A stretch of 64,000 nt of DNA from Morganella psychrotolerans (GTDB lineage: Bacteria; Pseudomonadota; Gammaproteobacteria; Enterobacterales; Enterobacteriaceae), in contig NZ_LZEW01000012.1 in the NCBI RefSeq assembly GCF_001676155.1, positions 496,001 through 560,000 of the forward strand, given 5' to 3'. Of this stretch, positions 7,839 to 16,974 are shown one piece after another. The notes beneath the pieces were generated by a model. It was not told where the DNA came from and did no database searches. It was given only the letters and a program-made list of their open reading frames with translations. Numbering within the stretch: position 1 is the first letter of the stretch; each line of letters begins with the position of its first letter. A program made the position numbers and the translations under genes.

Positions 7839-9548
7839 GTGGATCAATCAGAACGCATCACGTCCGCTTCTGCGAATGTACTCAATAACGAGTTTGAAGT
7901 TAAGTATCAAAATGTCATCAGCGATTTCTTCAGCCGGGATCCCGGCAAATGGCCAATTTTAAATCACCCGCAAATTCAGGCTATTACCGAATTCCGGCAA
8001 ACCACACAGGCGGATGTTCAGCAAATAGGCCGCTATCCGAAAGGTGCTGAACTATTTTCCCGTCTGGCAGATGATTCACATATTCGTCAGAACGTTATCC
8101 GTCCGGGAGAAGGGCAGGATGATTTACTGGTATTTGCATCAGCGCTGTGTAAAAACTGGGAAAATCCGCTTGCGGTTGAAAATGTTATTGCCATGCCATC
8201 GGATCCGGCAATCTATGGCTCAATGCTCGGGTTACTGGGAAATCCGAATATGGTGTACTGCGAATACTCAGGTGTGGCAGATACCATGGAAAAAACCGTG
8301 GTCAGAAAAATAGCGAATCTGATAGGTTATGATGCGGACAAAGCCTCCGGTTTGTTCACCCAGGGCGGGACTATGTGTAACCTGTACGGGTATCTTTTCG
8401 GGATCCGTAAATCACTTAAACAGTCCAAACATCTGGGGATGTCTGTTGATCAGGATTTCCGCATTATCAACTCGCAGGGCGGGCACTACTCTAATATCAC
8501 TAACCTGTCTTTACTGGGTGTGGATATTCAAAATAAAACCATCCGCATCCGTGTCGCATCAGATAATACGATTGACCTTGCTGATCTTGAGCAGCAAATC
8601 CGCGCCTGTTATACGGTTCACTGTAAAGTCCCGGTTATTTTGCTGACTGCCGGCACAACAGATACCTTTGGTGTTGATGAAATCAAACAGGTTCATGATC
8701 TGCGTAACCGCTTATGTGAAGAGTTTGAAATTGCCGATAAGCCACATATTCATGTGGATGCCGCAGTTGGCTGGCCGATTATCTTCTTTATTGATTATGA
8801 CTTTGCGACGAACCCGCTGGCCATTAATGATGCCACACTGACCGGGCTTCGCCATAATGTAGAGAAATTTAAACAGCTTAAATATGCAGATTCTATTACG
8901 ATCGACTTCCACAAATGGGGATATGTGCCTTATACCTCAAGCCTCGTGATGGTTCGTGATGGCGATGATTTCAAAGCGCTGGAAAACGATCCGGAAAACT
9001 TTACTTATTTTGAACACTCGCTGGAAGGACAGACGCACCTGCAATCCACTATCGAATGCAGCCGCAGTGGTGTCGGGATCTTCGGCGCGTACGCCGGGTT
9101 GCACTATCTGGGTGTTGAAGGATATCAGACGATTATTGCGCACTGTCTGCAAAATGCGAATTATCTGCGCAATCACTTGTTATCAATGGGTAATGCCTGC
9201 GTTATGGTGCCGGAAAACCAGGGGCCGAGTGTCGGGTTCCGTCTCTATTCACCAAAACTGGTGACAGATCCACAGGCCATGTTTGCGCATGAACTGACCT
9301 GCGCCAGTGATAAAACAGCCTATGACATGATGGTACGTAACAGTCACTGGCATCGTGATCTGTTCCTGAAACGTGGCAAATCCGGCCTGTATACTAACTG
9401 GGTGGATTCAATCGCCTGCTCAACCTATGCAGAACATAACCGGTTTGCGTATATTCCGGGAGAGAAAGCGGTGTTTATGAACCCGGTAACACAGCGTCAT
9501 CATATTGATGCTTTTGTTGATATGCTCAGAGCCATGAGTGCCGAATAG
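7839..9548 (+). CDS. group II pyridoxal-phosphate-dependent amino-acid decarboxylase
   Basis: This is a cytosolic fold-type I PLP enzyme of the group II decarboxylase family (glutamate, aromatic, cysteine-sulfinate and aspartate decarboxylases). HVDAAVGWP holds the ring-nitrogen aspartate near residue 307. DFHKWGYVPYTSS holds the Schiff-base lysine near residue 359. LTAGTTDTFGVDEI is the phosphate-binding region. I take the GTG at 7839 as start (569 residues) because GGAG lies 6 bp before it; a TTG 12 bp upstream lacks a site. No antiporter gene sits beside it. Substrate candidates are aspartate (PanP-like, making beta-alanine) or an aromatic amino acid (Morganella is known to make phenethylamine); the sequence alone does not decide. 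It is not the 378-residue PLP histidine decarboxylase of Morganella. Confidence 0.88.
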   Translation: MDQSERITSASANVLNNEFEVKYQNVISDFFSRDPGKWPILNHPQIQAITEFRQTTQADVQQIGRYPKGAELFSRLADDSHIRQNVIRPGEGQDDLLVFASALCKNWENPLAVENVIAMPSDPAIYGSMLGLLGNPNMVYCEYSGVADTMEKTVVRKIANLIGYDADKASGLFTQGGTMCNLYGYLFGIRKSLKQSKHLGMSVDQDFRIINSQGGHYSNITNLSLLGVDIQNKTIRIRVASDNTIDLADLEQQIRACYTVHCKVPVILLTAGTTDTFGVDEIKQVHDLRNRLCEEFEIADKPHIHVDAAVGWPIIFFIDYDFATNPLAINDATLTGLRHNVEKFKQLKYADSITIDFHKWGYVPYTSSLVMVRDGDDFKALENDPENFTYFEHSLEGQTHLQSTIECSRSGVGIFGAYAGLHYLGVEGYQTIIAHCLQNANYLRNHLLSMGNACVMVPENQGPSVGFRLYSPKLVTDPQAMFAHELTCASDKTAYDMMVRNSHWHRDLFLKRGKSGLYTNWVDSIACSTYAEHNRFAYIPGEKAVFMNPVTQRHHIDAFVDMLRAMSAE

Positions 9549-9675
9549 TATACTCTTATTCATTCAAACTACAGGTTCGTTGGCTGCGGCTCAGCTAGCC
9601 GGGTCACATACTAATGTATGCTCCCCGTCTATCTTCCCTTGCCGCCTGCCTGCAACTTGAATGACGTTGGGTATA
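9549..9675 (-). repeat. palindromic interspersed repeat, long form, inverted
   Basis: This 127-bp copy is in the opposite orientation to the one at 4129. It starts directly after the decarboxylase stop codon with TATACTCTTATTC and ends with GTTGGGTATA. The central CATACTAATGTATG palindrome is preserved. Confidence 0.9.
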
Positions 9676-9699
9676 TAATCAAACGATTGTTTTATGAAA

Positions 9700-9755
9700 T
9701 TGAAAGTGGCGGAAAGTCCGCCGCTTTCAATTGAATAATAATTCTTATTATTCAA
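9700..9755 (+). terminator. twin hairpins downstream of the decarboxylase gene
   Basis: Two stems abut. The first is TTGAAAGTGGCGGA with TCCGCCGCTTTCAA (14 bp with one G-U pair, 3-nt loop). The second is TTGAATAATAA with TTATTATTCAA (11 bp, 3-nt loop). The T tract is weak, so this could be a terminator or an mRNA 3'-end stabiliser. Confidence 0.6.
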
Positions 9756-9969
9756 TTTATTACATCTTAATTTTATTCTTTTTTTTCAGCTATTTTACAG
9801 ACACTATATAGATAGTGTTAATTCACTCTGCGTGTGGTTTTATTACCTAATTATTCTTCTTTTGGCGAAATTATATTGTGAGATATTTTTGTTGATGTTA
9901 GCTTTGTGTTAGCCAAAACGTTAACAACATGAAAAAAACCACACAATTTACATTAGAAGGATACACATT

Positions 9970-10164
9970 ATGAAACAGCTTTCTAACGCAGAAGTGGCAA
10001 TGGTAAGTGGCGCAAACAATCAGGTAATTGCAGCGAATGAGCACAGTTCGGGTACTAAAGTGATTGTCGGGGTCGGTATAGGTACAGGCATTGGTATCGG
10101 TCCCTTTATTATCGGCGGAGGTGTCGCGATTATCAGAACGTTTACTCTGGGCGGCAGACGCTAA
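9970..10164 (+). CDS. microcin/class II bacteriocin-like precursor peptide with double-glycine-type leader
   Basis: The 64-residue peptide begins MKQLSNAEVAMVSGA, which fits the leader of peptides cleaved by C39 peptidase ABC exporters (LS..E...VSG, here ending Gly-Ala rather than Gly-Gly). The presumed 49-residue core starts NNQVIAANEHSSGTK. It continues with a glycine-rich hydrophobic stretch, about residues 31-56, that could span a membrane with GxGxG packing, and ends in basic GGRR. AAGG lies upstream at a suitable distance, and a terminator follows at 10190. No immunity, peptidase or export gene is next to it, so it would depend on proteins encoded elsewhere. Activity is not shown; this is a call from leader and composition. 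Confidence 0.65.
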   Translation: MKQLSNAEVAMVSGANNQVIAANEHSSGTKVIVGVGIGTGIGIGPFIIGGGVAIIRTFTLGGRR

Positions 10165-10189
10165 ATTAGTTTCAGTAAAAGTCGCACAG

Positions 10190-10220
10190 GTCGCATAGAC
10201 AGATATGCGACTTTTTTTTT
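10190..10220 (+). terminator. intrinsic terminator of the microcin-like gene
   Basis: GTCGCATA pairs with TATGCGAC around a 6-nt loop and is followed by nine T residues, 25 bp after the stop codon. Confidence 0.9.
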
Positions 10221-10336
10221 GTTTTTTTTAATTTTTTTTTTATGTTATAAAAGAAAAAGAGCATCGCGGTAACTATACGATTAATCTATGTATCGCGGCG
10301 CAATTAAAACTGATTTTGACAATGAAGAGTAAAACC

Positions 10337-10387
10337 ATGAACGCAATCATTAACCATCTGCTAAGCCTAAACCTACTACTCAGTTAG
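10337..10387 (+). CDS. leucine-rich leader peptide of an attenuator
   Basis: This 16-residue reading frame encodes MNAIINHLLSLNLLLS. Six of the 16 codons are leucine, and four of those are CTA, a rare codon in enterobacteria. AAGAG lies 8 bp before the ATG. The stop codon overlaps the first strand of the antiterminator described next. The design is that of LeuL-type leaders, in which ribosome stalling on scarce leucyl-tRNA controls a downstream terminator. It is followed here not by leuABCD but by a sodium-coupled transporter gene. Confidence 0.8.
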   Translation: MNAIINHLLSLNLLLS

Positions 10388-10441
10388 GTGGCTGCGTTTA
10401 TTTGTTTTTCTTCACAAGCCACCAGCAAGGTGGCTTTTTTT
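10385..10441 (+). promoter_or_regulatory. transcription attenuator with mutually exclusive hairpins
   Basis: Segment 2 (GGTGGCT, 10387-10393) directly follows the leader stop codon. Segment 3 (AGCCACC, 10417-10423) can pair with segment 2 or with segment 4 (GGTGGCT, 10429-10435). The 3:4 hairpin (AAGCCACC, 5-nt loop, GGTGGCTT) runs into a T tract and is a terminator. The 2:3 pairing excludes it. Segment 1 inside the leader (AGCC at 10364 and ACCTA at 10371) can pair with segment 2. A ribosome stalled on the leucine codons would free segment 2 and allow read-through. Confidence 0.78.
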
Positions 10442-10486
10442 GTATGTGTAACCTGCTGGTGGAACTGTTTTTTTAAGGGAGTTCCT

Positions 10487-10594
10487 ATGATGTTTGGTTA
10501 CACGGCAAGGATTATTATCAGTACCATTTCACCGCAGAATGATTGTTCTGCCGCCGCCTCAGTCACTCAGATGACACAGAAGGAGGCCGCATGA
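10487..10594 (+). CDS. small upstream ORF coupled to the transporter gene
   Basis: The 35-residue frame MMFGYTARIIISTISPQND... has a very good ribosome site (AAGGGAG at 10475-10481, 5-bp spacer). It ends in an ATGA overlap with the transporter start at 10591. It is not hydrophobic enough to be a MetS-type symporter subunit. Its likely role is to deliver ribosomes to the transporter start after antitermination. Whether the peptide itself does anything is unknown. Confidence 0.5.
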   Translation: MMFGYTARIIISTISPQNDCSAAASVTQMTQKEAA

Positions 10595-11907
10595 GTCAGC
10601 AATGGACATCCCGCTTCGGGCATATTTTAGCCGCCGCCGGCTCTGCTATCGGCATCGGTGCTATCTGGAAATTCTCTTATGTTGCCGCATCTAACGGCGG
10701 TGGCGCCTTTCTGATCGTTTTTCTGTTATTCAGTTTTGTTATTGGTCTTGCCGTCTTACTGGCTGAAAATATTTTAGGCAGCAGTACGCGGGCTGAAGCC
10801 GTTAATGCATTTAAACAAATGATGGGACGCCACTGGGCATGGATTGGCGTTATCGGTGTATTCAGCTCATGGTGTATTTACAGCTTTTACAGTGTGGTCG
10901 GGGGCTGGACCATTGGTTATACGGTGATGGCGGCGACCGGTAAACTGAATATCACGGACAGCGCAGAACTGACCGGTATATTCACCCGCTTTATCAGTGA
11001 TCCCTGGTGGCCGGTTATTGCTCATCTCACCTTTGCCGGTCTGACCTGTTTTGTGGTGCTGGCGGGTGTACAGCGCGGGCTGGAAAAATCGGTTAAGATA
11101 ATGATGCCGCTGTTATTTATCATCATGATTGCATTGATTATCATTGGTATCAGCTTGCCGGGTTCGTCTGCCGGACTGAAATTATTTTTGTATCCTGATT
11201 TCAGCAAACTGACCGGGAAAGGGGTATTGGATGCACTGGGGCTGGCTTTTTTCTCGCTCTCAATAGGGCTGGGTATTCATATTACCTACAGCGCCTATTT
11301 ATCTGATAATAAAGGTATTGCAAACTCAAGTATGTGGGTGGTTATTCTCTCCTGCATGGTATGTGTGCTGGCAGGTCTGATGATATTCCCTGCATTGTCT
11401 GCCGCCGGTTTAGCGCCGGATGCAGGTCCCGGTCTGACCTTTATGACTATGCCGGTTTATTTCGCCCACTTACCCGGTGGCTCTGTTCTGGCGGTCACTT
11501 TCTTTGTTTTATTACTGATGGCGGCGCTGACTTCCGCAATTTCATTGCTGGAGCACATTGTGGCATATGTTCAGATGCGTTTTCAGTGGACGCGCCGCAG
11601 GGCGGGTCTGGTGGTAACAGCATCGATTATGCTGATGGGAATTCCGGTGTCTTTATCATTCGGACCGCTGAGTGATGTCACTTTCGGCGGAAAAACGGTG
11701 TTTGATCTGCTGGATTACCTGACATCGAATATTCTGATGCCGTTGTTCGGTATTGCGGTCTGTCTGATTTTCGGCTGGTCACGTAAGGCGAATGCGCTGA
11801 TCCCTGACAACATTACCGGTCTGAAACGTCAGAGCTTATTGTTGGTGTGGCGCTATGTGGGGCCGATTTGTATTGGTGTGATCCTGGTACATGGTCTGAT
11901 TGGCTGA
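10591..11907 (+). CDS. neurotransmitter:sodium symporter family amino-acid transporter
   Basis: The product is a 439-residue inner membrane protein of the LeuT/NSS family with about 11 hydrophobic segments. The first carries the unwound TM1 motif GSAIGIGAIWKFSYVAASNGGGAF (about residues 16-39), which in LeuT binds sodium and the amino acid. It probably imports a neutral amino acid with sodium. The leucine-coded leader upstream points to leucine or a related residue, which is inference. The ATG at 10591 follows AGGAGG by 4 bp and matches the family N-terminus (SRFGHILAAAGSAIG). A longer frame from upstream is unlikely. Confidence 0.9.
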   Translation: MSQQWTSRFGHILAAAGSAIGIGAIWKFSYVAASNGGGAFLIVFLLFSFVIGLAVLLAENILGSSTRAEAVNAFKQMMGRHWAWIGVIGVFSSWCIYSFYSVVGGWTIGYTVMAATGKLNITDSAELTGIFTRFISDPWWPVIAHLTFAGLTCFVVLAGVQRGLEKSVKIMMPLLFIIMIALIIIGISLPGSSAGLKLFLYPDFSKLTGKGVLDALGLAFFSLSIGLGIHITYSAYLSDNKGIANSSMWVVILSCMVCVLAGLMIFPALSAAGLAPDAGPGLTFMTMPVYFAHLPGGSVLAVTFFVLLLMAALTSAISLLEHIVAYVQMRFQWTRRRAGLVVTASIMLMGIPVSLSFGPLSDVTFGGKTVFDLLDYLTSNILMPLFGIAVCLIFGWSRKANALIPDNITGLKRQSLLLVWRYVGPICIGVILVHGLIG

Positions 11908-11916
11908 CAGAAGAAT

Positions 11917-11952
11917 AAAAAAAAGCGGCAGGAAATTCTCCCTGCCGCTTTT
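11917..11952. terminator. bidirectional terminator
   Basis: AAAAGCGGCAGG pairs with CCTGCCGCTTTT over 12 bp with an 8-nt loop. A runs on one side and T on the other make it usable by the symporter gene (plus strand) and the autotransporter gene (minus strand), which converge here. Confidence 0.92.
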
Positions 11953-11972
11953 GGTTTGACAGAACCGGTGTA

Positions 11973-14719
11973 TCAGAACCGGTAGTTTACGCCGACCAAA
12001 CCACTGTAAGGGGTTTCCTGTTTACTGCTTTTTGCGTAGTTAAATTCACCGTAAACAGCCCATTTATCATTGAGTTTTGCATCAATACCAACACCGTATT
12101 TCCCTGTGGTGCCGGACATATCATTTGTCCGTTTGGTTTCTTTATTAAGCTCAACCTCACCGTTTTTGGCAAACTCATGGTTAACCGCCACACGGATATA
12201 AGGTTTGATCTGCGCGCCGTTTTCCAGTATGAAATTTTTACCTAAAGTTGCACCCAGTTCACCACTGAACGATTTGGCAGCATCCGCTTTGATACTCATA
12301 CCATTACTGTAGCGGTAATTTGCACCCTGTCCCCGGAAGGCGGACACCATAACGTAAGGCTCAATAAAGTAATCATCTTTTTCAAAGTATTTACCGGCTT
12401 CAACGGAGAAACCAACGCCGTTTGTATTACTGTCAGCCGATGTTTTTCCGTCATTGAAACGGGCATCATAAGTGCTGCGGAAATGGTTGGCTTTCACCAC
12501 GCCATCCACATAAATCCCGGAATTGTGGCGGAAGGTTGAATAAACACCCAGACTGTAACTGTCTATTTTACCGTCGTTTTTAGCCATGTCGAGTGAGGAG
12601 TGGCTGTAACCGGCGAGTACCCCGGTCCAGAGTTTACCGCTTTCAAACTCTGTCATTTTGTCACCCCCGGCGACGATACCATTCATATCGTGGCGGTAAG
12701 CAACCTCATTATTATTGATATTATGGCGGGCAGTAGTGGCTTTTGACCAGACCCCGAGATTAACCTGCGAATCATTACGTAATTCACCCAGGCGGGCGCG
12801 CAATGTGCTTAATTCGCCTTTCCAGACAGTCGGAATGGCGTTGGCAATCATCAGAGCGGTTTTCGCCGGATCAGTAATTTCAGGGCGGACCGGATCAACA
12901 GGTTTTACCGGTACTTCCGGATCAACAGGTTTTGTCTCTTTTACAGGGGAAAGATACCATTCATCTGCCGTATTTTTATCCTGAACCAGATAGTATTTGT
13001 AAGCACCTAAATCAACGCTTTTATTGGTCAGGGCGAAGGTATCGTTCTGACTGCCTGCTGCATGGATCAGATGATAACGGTATGGATCAGTTGTATTGCT
13101 GACCAGCGCTTTACCTGAGTCCATCACACGGACACCGTGATTACCGCTGACCGAGTCAGTGATATTGAGAAAATCACCTTTGCCGTCAGCCAGACCGGTG
13201 TTCATCACAAATAATCCGTTACCGCTGAGCTCATTGATATTTAACTGACTGTAATTATTAGTGTTATTTCCGGTCATATCACCGAATACTGTTACGCCGT
13301 TGTTGGTCAGTTTATTGATAGTCGCTATCGACTCAGGAGATGCTTCATTCTGACTTATGTATATGAATGACTTATCATTCTTCAGATTAACCTGTTCAGC
13401 GTATGCGCCTTTACTGAGAACACCGTTCAGAGTGTGATCACTGCCTGCGCCCAGAATCAGAGAACCATTCTCAACAGTCAGTGTACCCAGTGAATATGCC
13501 CCGTCATCCAGGGTACTACGCCCGCCATTTTGGATGGTGGTATTTTCGGTACTGCCGTATGCCTGTACATGCTGAGTTCCGCCATCGACCAATGTTGCTG
13601 CGGCTTCTGCATATTTTTGCACAAGCTGAATACCCTCTTTATAAATAGTGGTATTTTCTGCCTTGCCGTTCAGACCGACTGTTTGTGTGCCGCCCGCCAT
13701 AACTTGTGTGTTTTCAGCGGTTGGTTTATCGCCCCAGGTTTCGTCAGGATCATTATCCGGAACCCATTGTCCGTTTTCCCAGTCACCGCTGTGGTTTGTG
13801 ATGATTTGCTCACCATAAATCACCGTATCTTCCGCAGTCCCTGATTTTATTCTTTGGGTACCACCGTCATAAATAGTGGTATTTTTGGCGCCGGTTTTGT
13901 CATTGACATAAACCATCTGGTAGCCGCCGTCATATATGTAGTTATTCAGCGCCAGTCCTGATACTGACTGGTAACTGCCTGCTCCGGTAATATAATTATT
14001 AATGGCGGTCCCGGCGTCTACCGTATAAGTGCCGCCATTACGGATAAGGGTATTTTTTACAACCGCATCATCTGATTTTATGGGGATATAGAGTTCACCG
14101 CCGTCAATCAGGTTATTTTCAGCATAGGCATTGTAGCTGACCGTCAGTTTCCCGTTGGTTTTCACCTGCGTGTTATACGCCTGTACTTTTTCTTTATCTG
14201 ATGCCGTCCGTAACTCCATAACACCCCATGCATCAACCGTGGTGTTATAGGACTTTGTTCCGTTATGCAGTTGCAGGTTCCCGGTATTGTTTGCATCAAT
14301 ACCCCTGAGCGTAATATTTATCACGCTGCTGTCATCAAACGCGGTTCCGCGGTATGAGTCGCCCAACCGGAAAGAGGCGTGGTCGAGGGTTGTGCCGATA
14401 AGGTGGGTATCGTCGGTGAAATTCACTGTTGGTTTGACTGATGAAGGATACGCCATATCAATTTCAGTCAGAAATTTCGAACCCTTAATCGTAACGCCTT
14501 TATTTGTTTCAGTCGCTTTCAGTGCATCACTGTCAGCATTCGTATAGCTGCCACCCTTTTTAATCTGCTCAATACGCAGTGATTCATCACTGAACTTAAA
14601 TTCAGGGATCGGTTCCGGGGGGGATGGTGGCGGGAGGTGCGGTATCAGCAATACCCACAGAAGAATACGCTATGCCGGTTACTGAGAGTATCAGGAACGA
14701 CAATTTTTTTTAATTTCAT
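11973..14719 (-). CDS. AIDA/pertactin-like autotransporter adhesin, frame broken at two runs near the 5' end
   Basis: This is a type Va autotransporter. The passenger has imperfect AIDA-type repeats (GGTQ, AENTTIY and NTTIYDGGTQ units at about residues 190-400), then a pertactin-like stem. A proline/valine linker (PVDPEVPVKPVDPVRPE) follows, and the C-terminal 260 residues form a beta-barrel ending VGVNYRF. The long open frame starts at 14651 and lacks a signal peptide. Upstream, the ATG at 14719 begins MKLKK, and a signal peptide (LSFLILSVTGIAYSS...ADTAPP) is readable one frame away. Removing one base from the A8 run (14704-14711, T on the plus strand) and one from the C7 run (14627-14633) restores a 914-residue protein. 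Both runs are candidate phase-variation tracts, or assembly errors. Confidence 0.85.
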
Positions 14720-15436
14720 CACATTGCCTGTTTTTTCGGAGATGGAATGAACCGGAGGTCGCCATCTGCTCAGCAGATAACGCAAGTGTACTTGGTACAT
14801 ATAAATACTTATCACGGGTGTAAATCTTAAATTTTACGTTATGGCAAGTCAATGTGTCGTAAATCCAACAAATTATAAAATTAATAGTTTTAAATTTAAT
14901 TTAATTTAAATAGATTTCTGCATGAATATAAAACGAGTATTTTAGTGATTTGTTATTTAAGGATGAGATATAAAGCATTTAATAAACATTATAATTATAT
15001 GTTAATTAATAACATATACACAACACAATGTTTGATTTATGGGTGTAGCGAGATTATTAATCGCCAATAATGTATTTCATGGCGATATATTCTTTTTTTT
15101 TGTTGTATGTCATTTCTGTTTTTTTAAGAAAAAGATAAACACAGGCGCCGGGCATTAGTTTACCGGTTGGTTTATCAGAAATATTACTGTGTTATTGCCG
15201 GTATCAAATTACAGGATGGCTGTTTATCCGGCTGAAAATAAAAGGAATCATCAGCAGATCAACTTGATTTTTATCGGTAAATAAATAAGGAGCAGGTATA
15301 TCAGGCAGTGGTGTGAATGCCCCTCCAAAAAATGATAAATTTTCCTGTTCTTGTGTACATTAAATCCGGTCTTGTATATATTCATCGTTTAGCTTTTTGT
15401 GTCATTTACTCATTAGATTGACAGGAAATACGTCGT
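14720..15436. other. AT-rich intergenic region between divergent autotransporter and apeA
   Basis: No gene is supported in these 717 bp. The region separates two divergent transcripts and must contain the promoters of the autotransporter (left) and the aryl polyene cluster (right). I see no clear operator palindromes. Confidence 0.6.
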
Positions 15437-15817
15437 ATGAAAAAGATGAAAGGTATATTTATTGCTCTTGCTGTAACGGCTTTATTAGGGGGCTGTGCCC
15501 GTACTGCACCCATTCTGACGCCTCAAACCTCTGTTACTGCTAATGTTTCGGCTGATAAAGTAAAAACAGCTATTCTGGAAGCAGGTCAGAAACGTGACTG
15601 GATTATGAAACAGACCGCTCCGGGTGTTATTGAAGGTAAACTGATTTCACGCGATCACACTGTCCGGATCAAGGTTACCTATAGCGCAACTTCTTATAAA
15701 ATCAGTTATGTTGACAGCCAGAATCTGAAAGCCTCTGATGGTAAGATTCATAAAAGTTATAATCGTTGGGTAAATAACCTGGATAAAGATATTCAGCTCC
15801 GCCTTGCTGCTCTGTAA
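15437..15817 (+). CDS. apeA: aryl polyene cluster lipoprotein ApeA
   Basis: The 126-residue protein has a lipoprotein signal peptide with lipobox LGGC (Cys20), then a small domain of mixed alpha/beta character. It is the first gene of the aryl polyene cluster and corresponds by position to the small lipoprotein gene of the E. coli APE cluster; I assign the name from order, not from a recognised motif. AGGAA stands 9 bp before the ATG. A strong hairpin separates it from apeB, so it may also be expressed alone. Its role is unknown; other lipoproteins of the cluster are linked to moving the APE lipid to the outer membrane. Confidence 0.75.
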   Translation: MKKMKGIFIALAVTALLGGCARTAPILTPQTSVTANVSADKVKTAILEAGQKRDWIMKQTAPGVIEGKLISRDHTVRIKVTYSATSYKISYVDSQNLKASDGKIHKSYNRWVNNLDKDIQLRLAAL

Positions 15818-15832
15818 ATATAACTCTGATAA

Positions 15833-15864
15833 AAATGTAATTTCACTAAGGTGAAATTACATTT
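15833..15864 (+). terminator. 14-bp perfect hairpin between apeA and apeB
   Basis: AAATGTAATTTCAC pairs perfectly with GTGAAATTACATTT around TAAG. It is AT-rich with only a short mixed tail, so it may be a partial terminator or an mRNA processing or stability element that sets apeA expression apart from the rest. Confidence 0.55.
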
Positions 15865-15875
15865 AATTTATAATT

Positions 15876-16956
15876 ATGATAAAAAAAATTAAAATTCGAT
15901 AACGACGATATTTCTGCTTTTGATGCCATCAGCGACGCTCAGAAAATTGCATTTGCGCCCATGTTATTCCAGGCAACAATGTGTTTGCGCGACTTTGGTA
16001 TTTTGGCTTTTCTTGATGAAAAAGGAAAAACAGGCGCACTTCTCAGTGAGATAACGCAGGCTGTTTCGTGCAGTGATTATGCGGTTTCTCTGCTGCTTGA
16101 TATGGGGCTGACCGGTAAATTAATTTATATGAACGGGGAGTCTTACTGTCTGGGGAAAACCGGCTGGTTCCTGCTTCATGATGAAATGACCCGGGTGAAT
16201 CTCGATTTTACACAACATCTTTGCTATCAGGGTTTGTTTTCACTGAAAGAATCACTGGAGAACGGCAAACCGGAAGGACTGAAAGTGTTCGGACCGTGGG
16301 AAACGATTTATCCTGCCCTGAGCCAGTTACCCGAACCGGCAAAAACCAGCTGGTTTAATTTCGATCATTTTTATTCAAGTGGTGCTTTCAACGCGGCCGT
16401 CAGTGTGATTGCAGAGTATTCTCCGTCTCAGCTTTATGATGTCGGCGGGAATACCGGAAAATGGGCGTTGATCTGCTGTGAGGCACTTCCCTGTATCAAT
16501 GTGACCATCCTCGATTTACCGCAGCAGATAGCGCTGATGAAAGAAAATATCAGCACAACGGCCCATCATGCACGGATAGCCGGCACCGCCATTAATATTC
16601 TGGATGAGTCTGCGTTACCTGATGCGGCAGATATCTGGTGGATGAGCCAGTTTCTTGACTGTTTCACCCCTGAACAGATCGTTGCAATCCTGATAAAAAT
16701 CCGCACTGCCATGAAACCCGGGGCAAAAGTCGCCATTATGGAGCTGTTCTGGGATTGTCAGCCGTATCATGCAGGTGCGTTCAGCCTGAATGCATCCTCA
16801 CTCTATTTTACCTGCATGGCTAACGGAAACAGCCGCTTTTATGCACTGAGTGAATTTAAAACACTGCTGCACAATGCCGGGTTTGAGATTGAGCGTACGG
16901 AACATAATTTAGGCGTGGGGCATACTTTGCTTATCTGCACTCCGGCGGATAAATAG
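15876..16956 (+). CDS. apeB: SAM-dependent methyltransferase ApeB, frame broken at an A8 run near the start
   Basis: The protein resembles class I O-methyltransferases with an N-terminal dimerisation/winged-helix domain, including LYDVGGNTGKWAL (SAM-binding glycine loop) and VTILDLPQQI (acidic residue at the end of beta 2). In APE synthesis it would methylate the aryl head group. The uninterrupted frame begins only at 15961, but in-frame sequence upstream (FDNDDISAFDAISDAQKIAFAP) is typical of the family N-terminus. Removing one A from the run at 15881-15888 joins it to the ATG at 15876 and gives 359 residues. No strong ribosome site is seen before that ATG. Confidence 0.82.
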
Positions 16957-16974
16957 CCGGTACTGAAATATGCC

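Noticed and set aside
7839..9548. Histidine decarboxylase of Morganella
   Set aside because: That PLP enzyme is about 378 residues long; this protein has 569 residues and a different motif context.
9929..9973. A 14-codon frame ending in an overlap with the microcin-like gene start
   Set aside because: There is no ribosome site and no unusual codon content; the overlap can arise by chance.
10487..10594. MetS-type small subunit of the NSS transporter
   Set aside because: MetS-type peptides have one clear membrane segment; this peptide does not, and its place upstream fits a coupling frame better.
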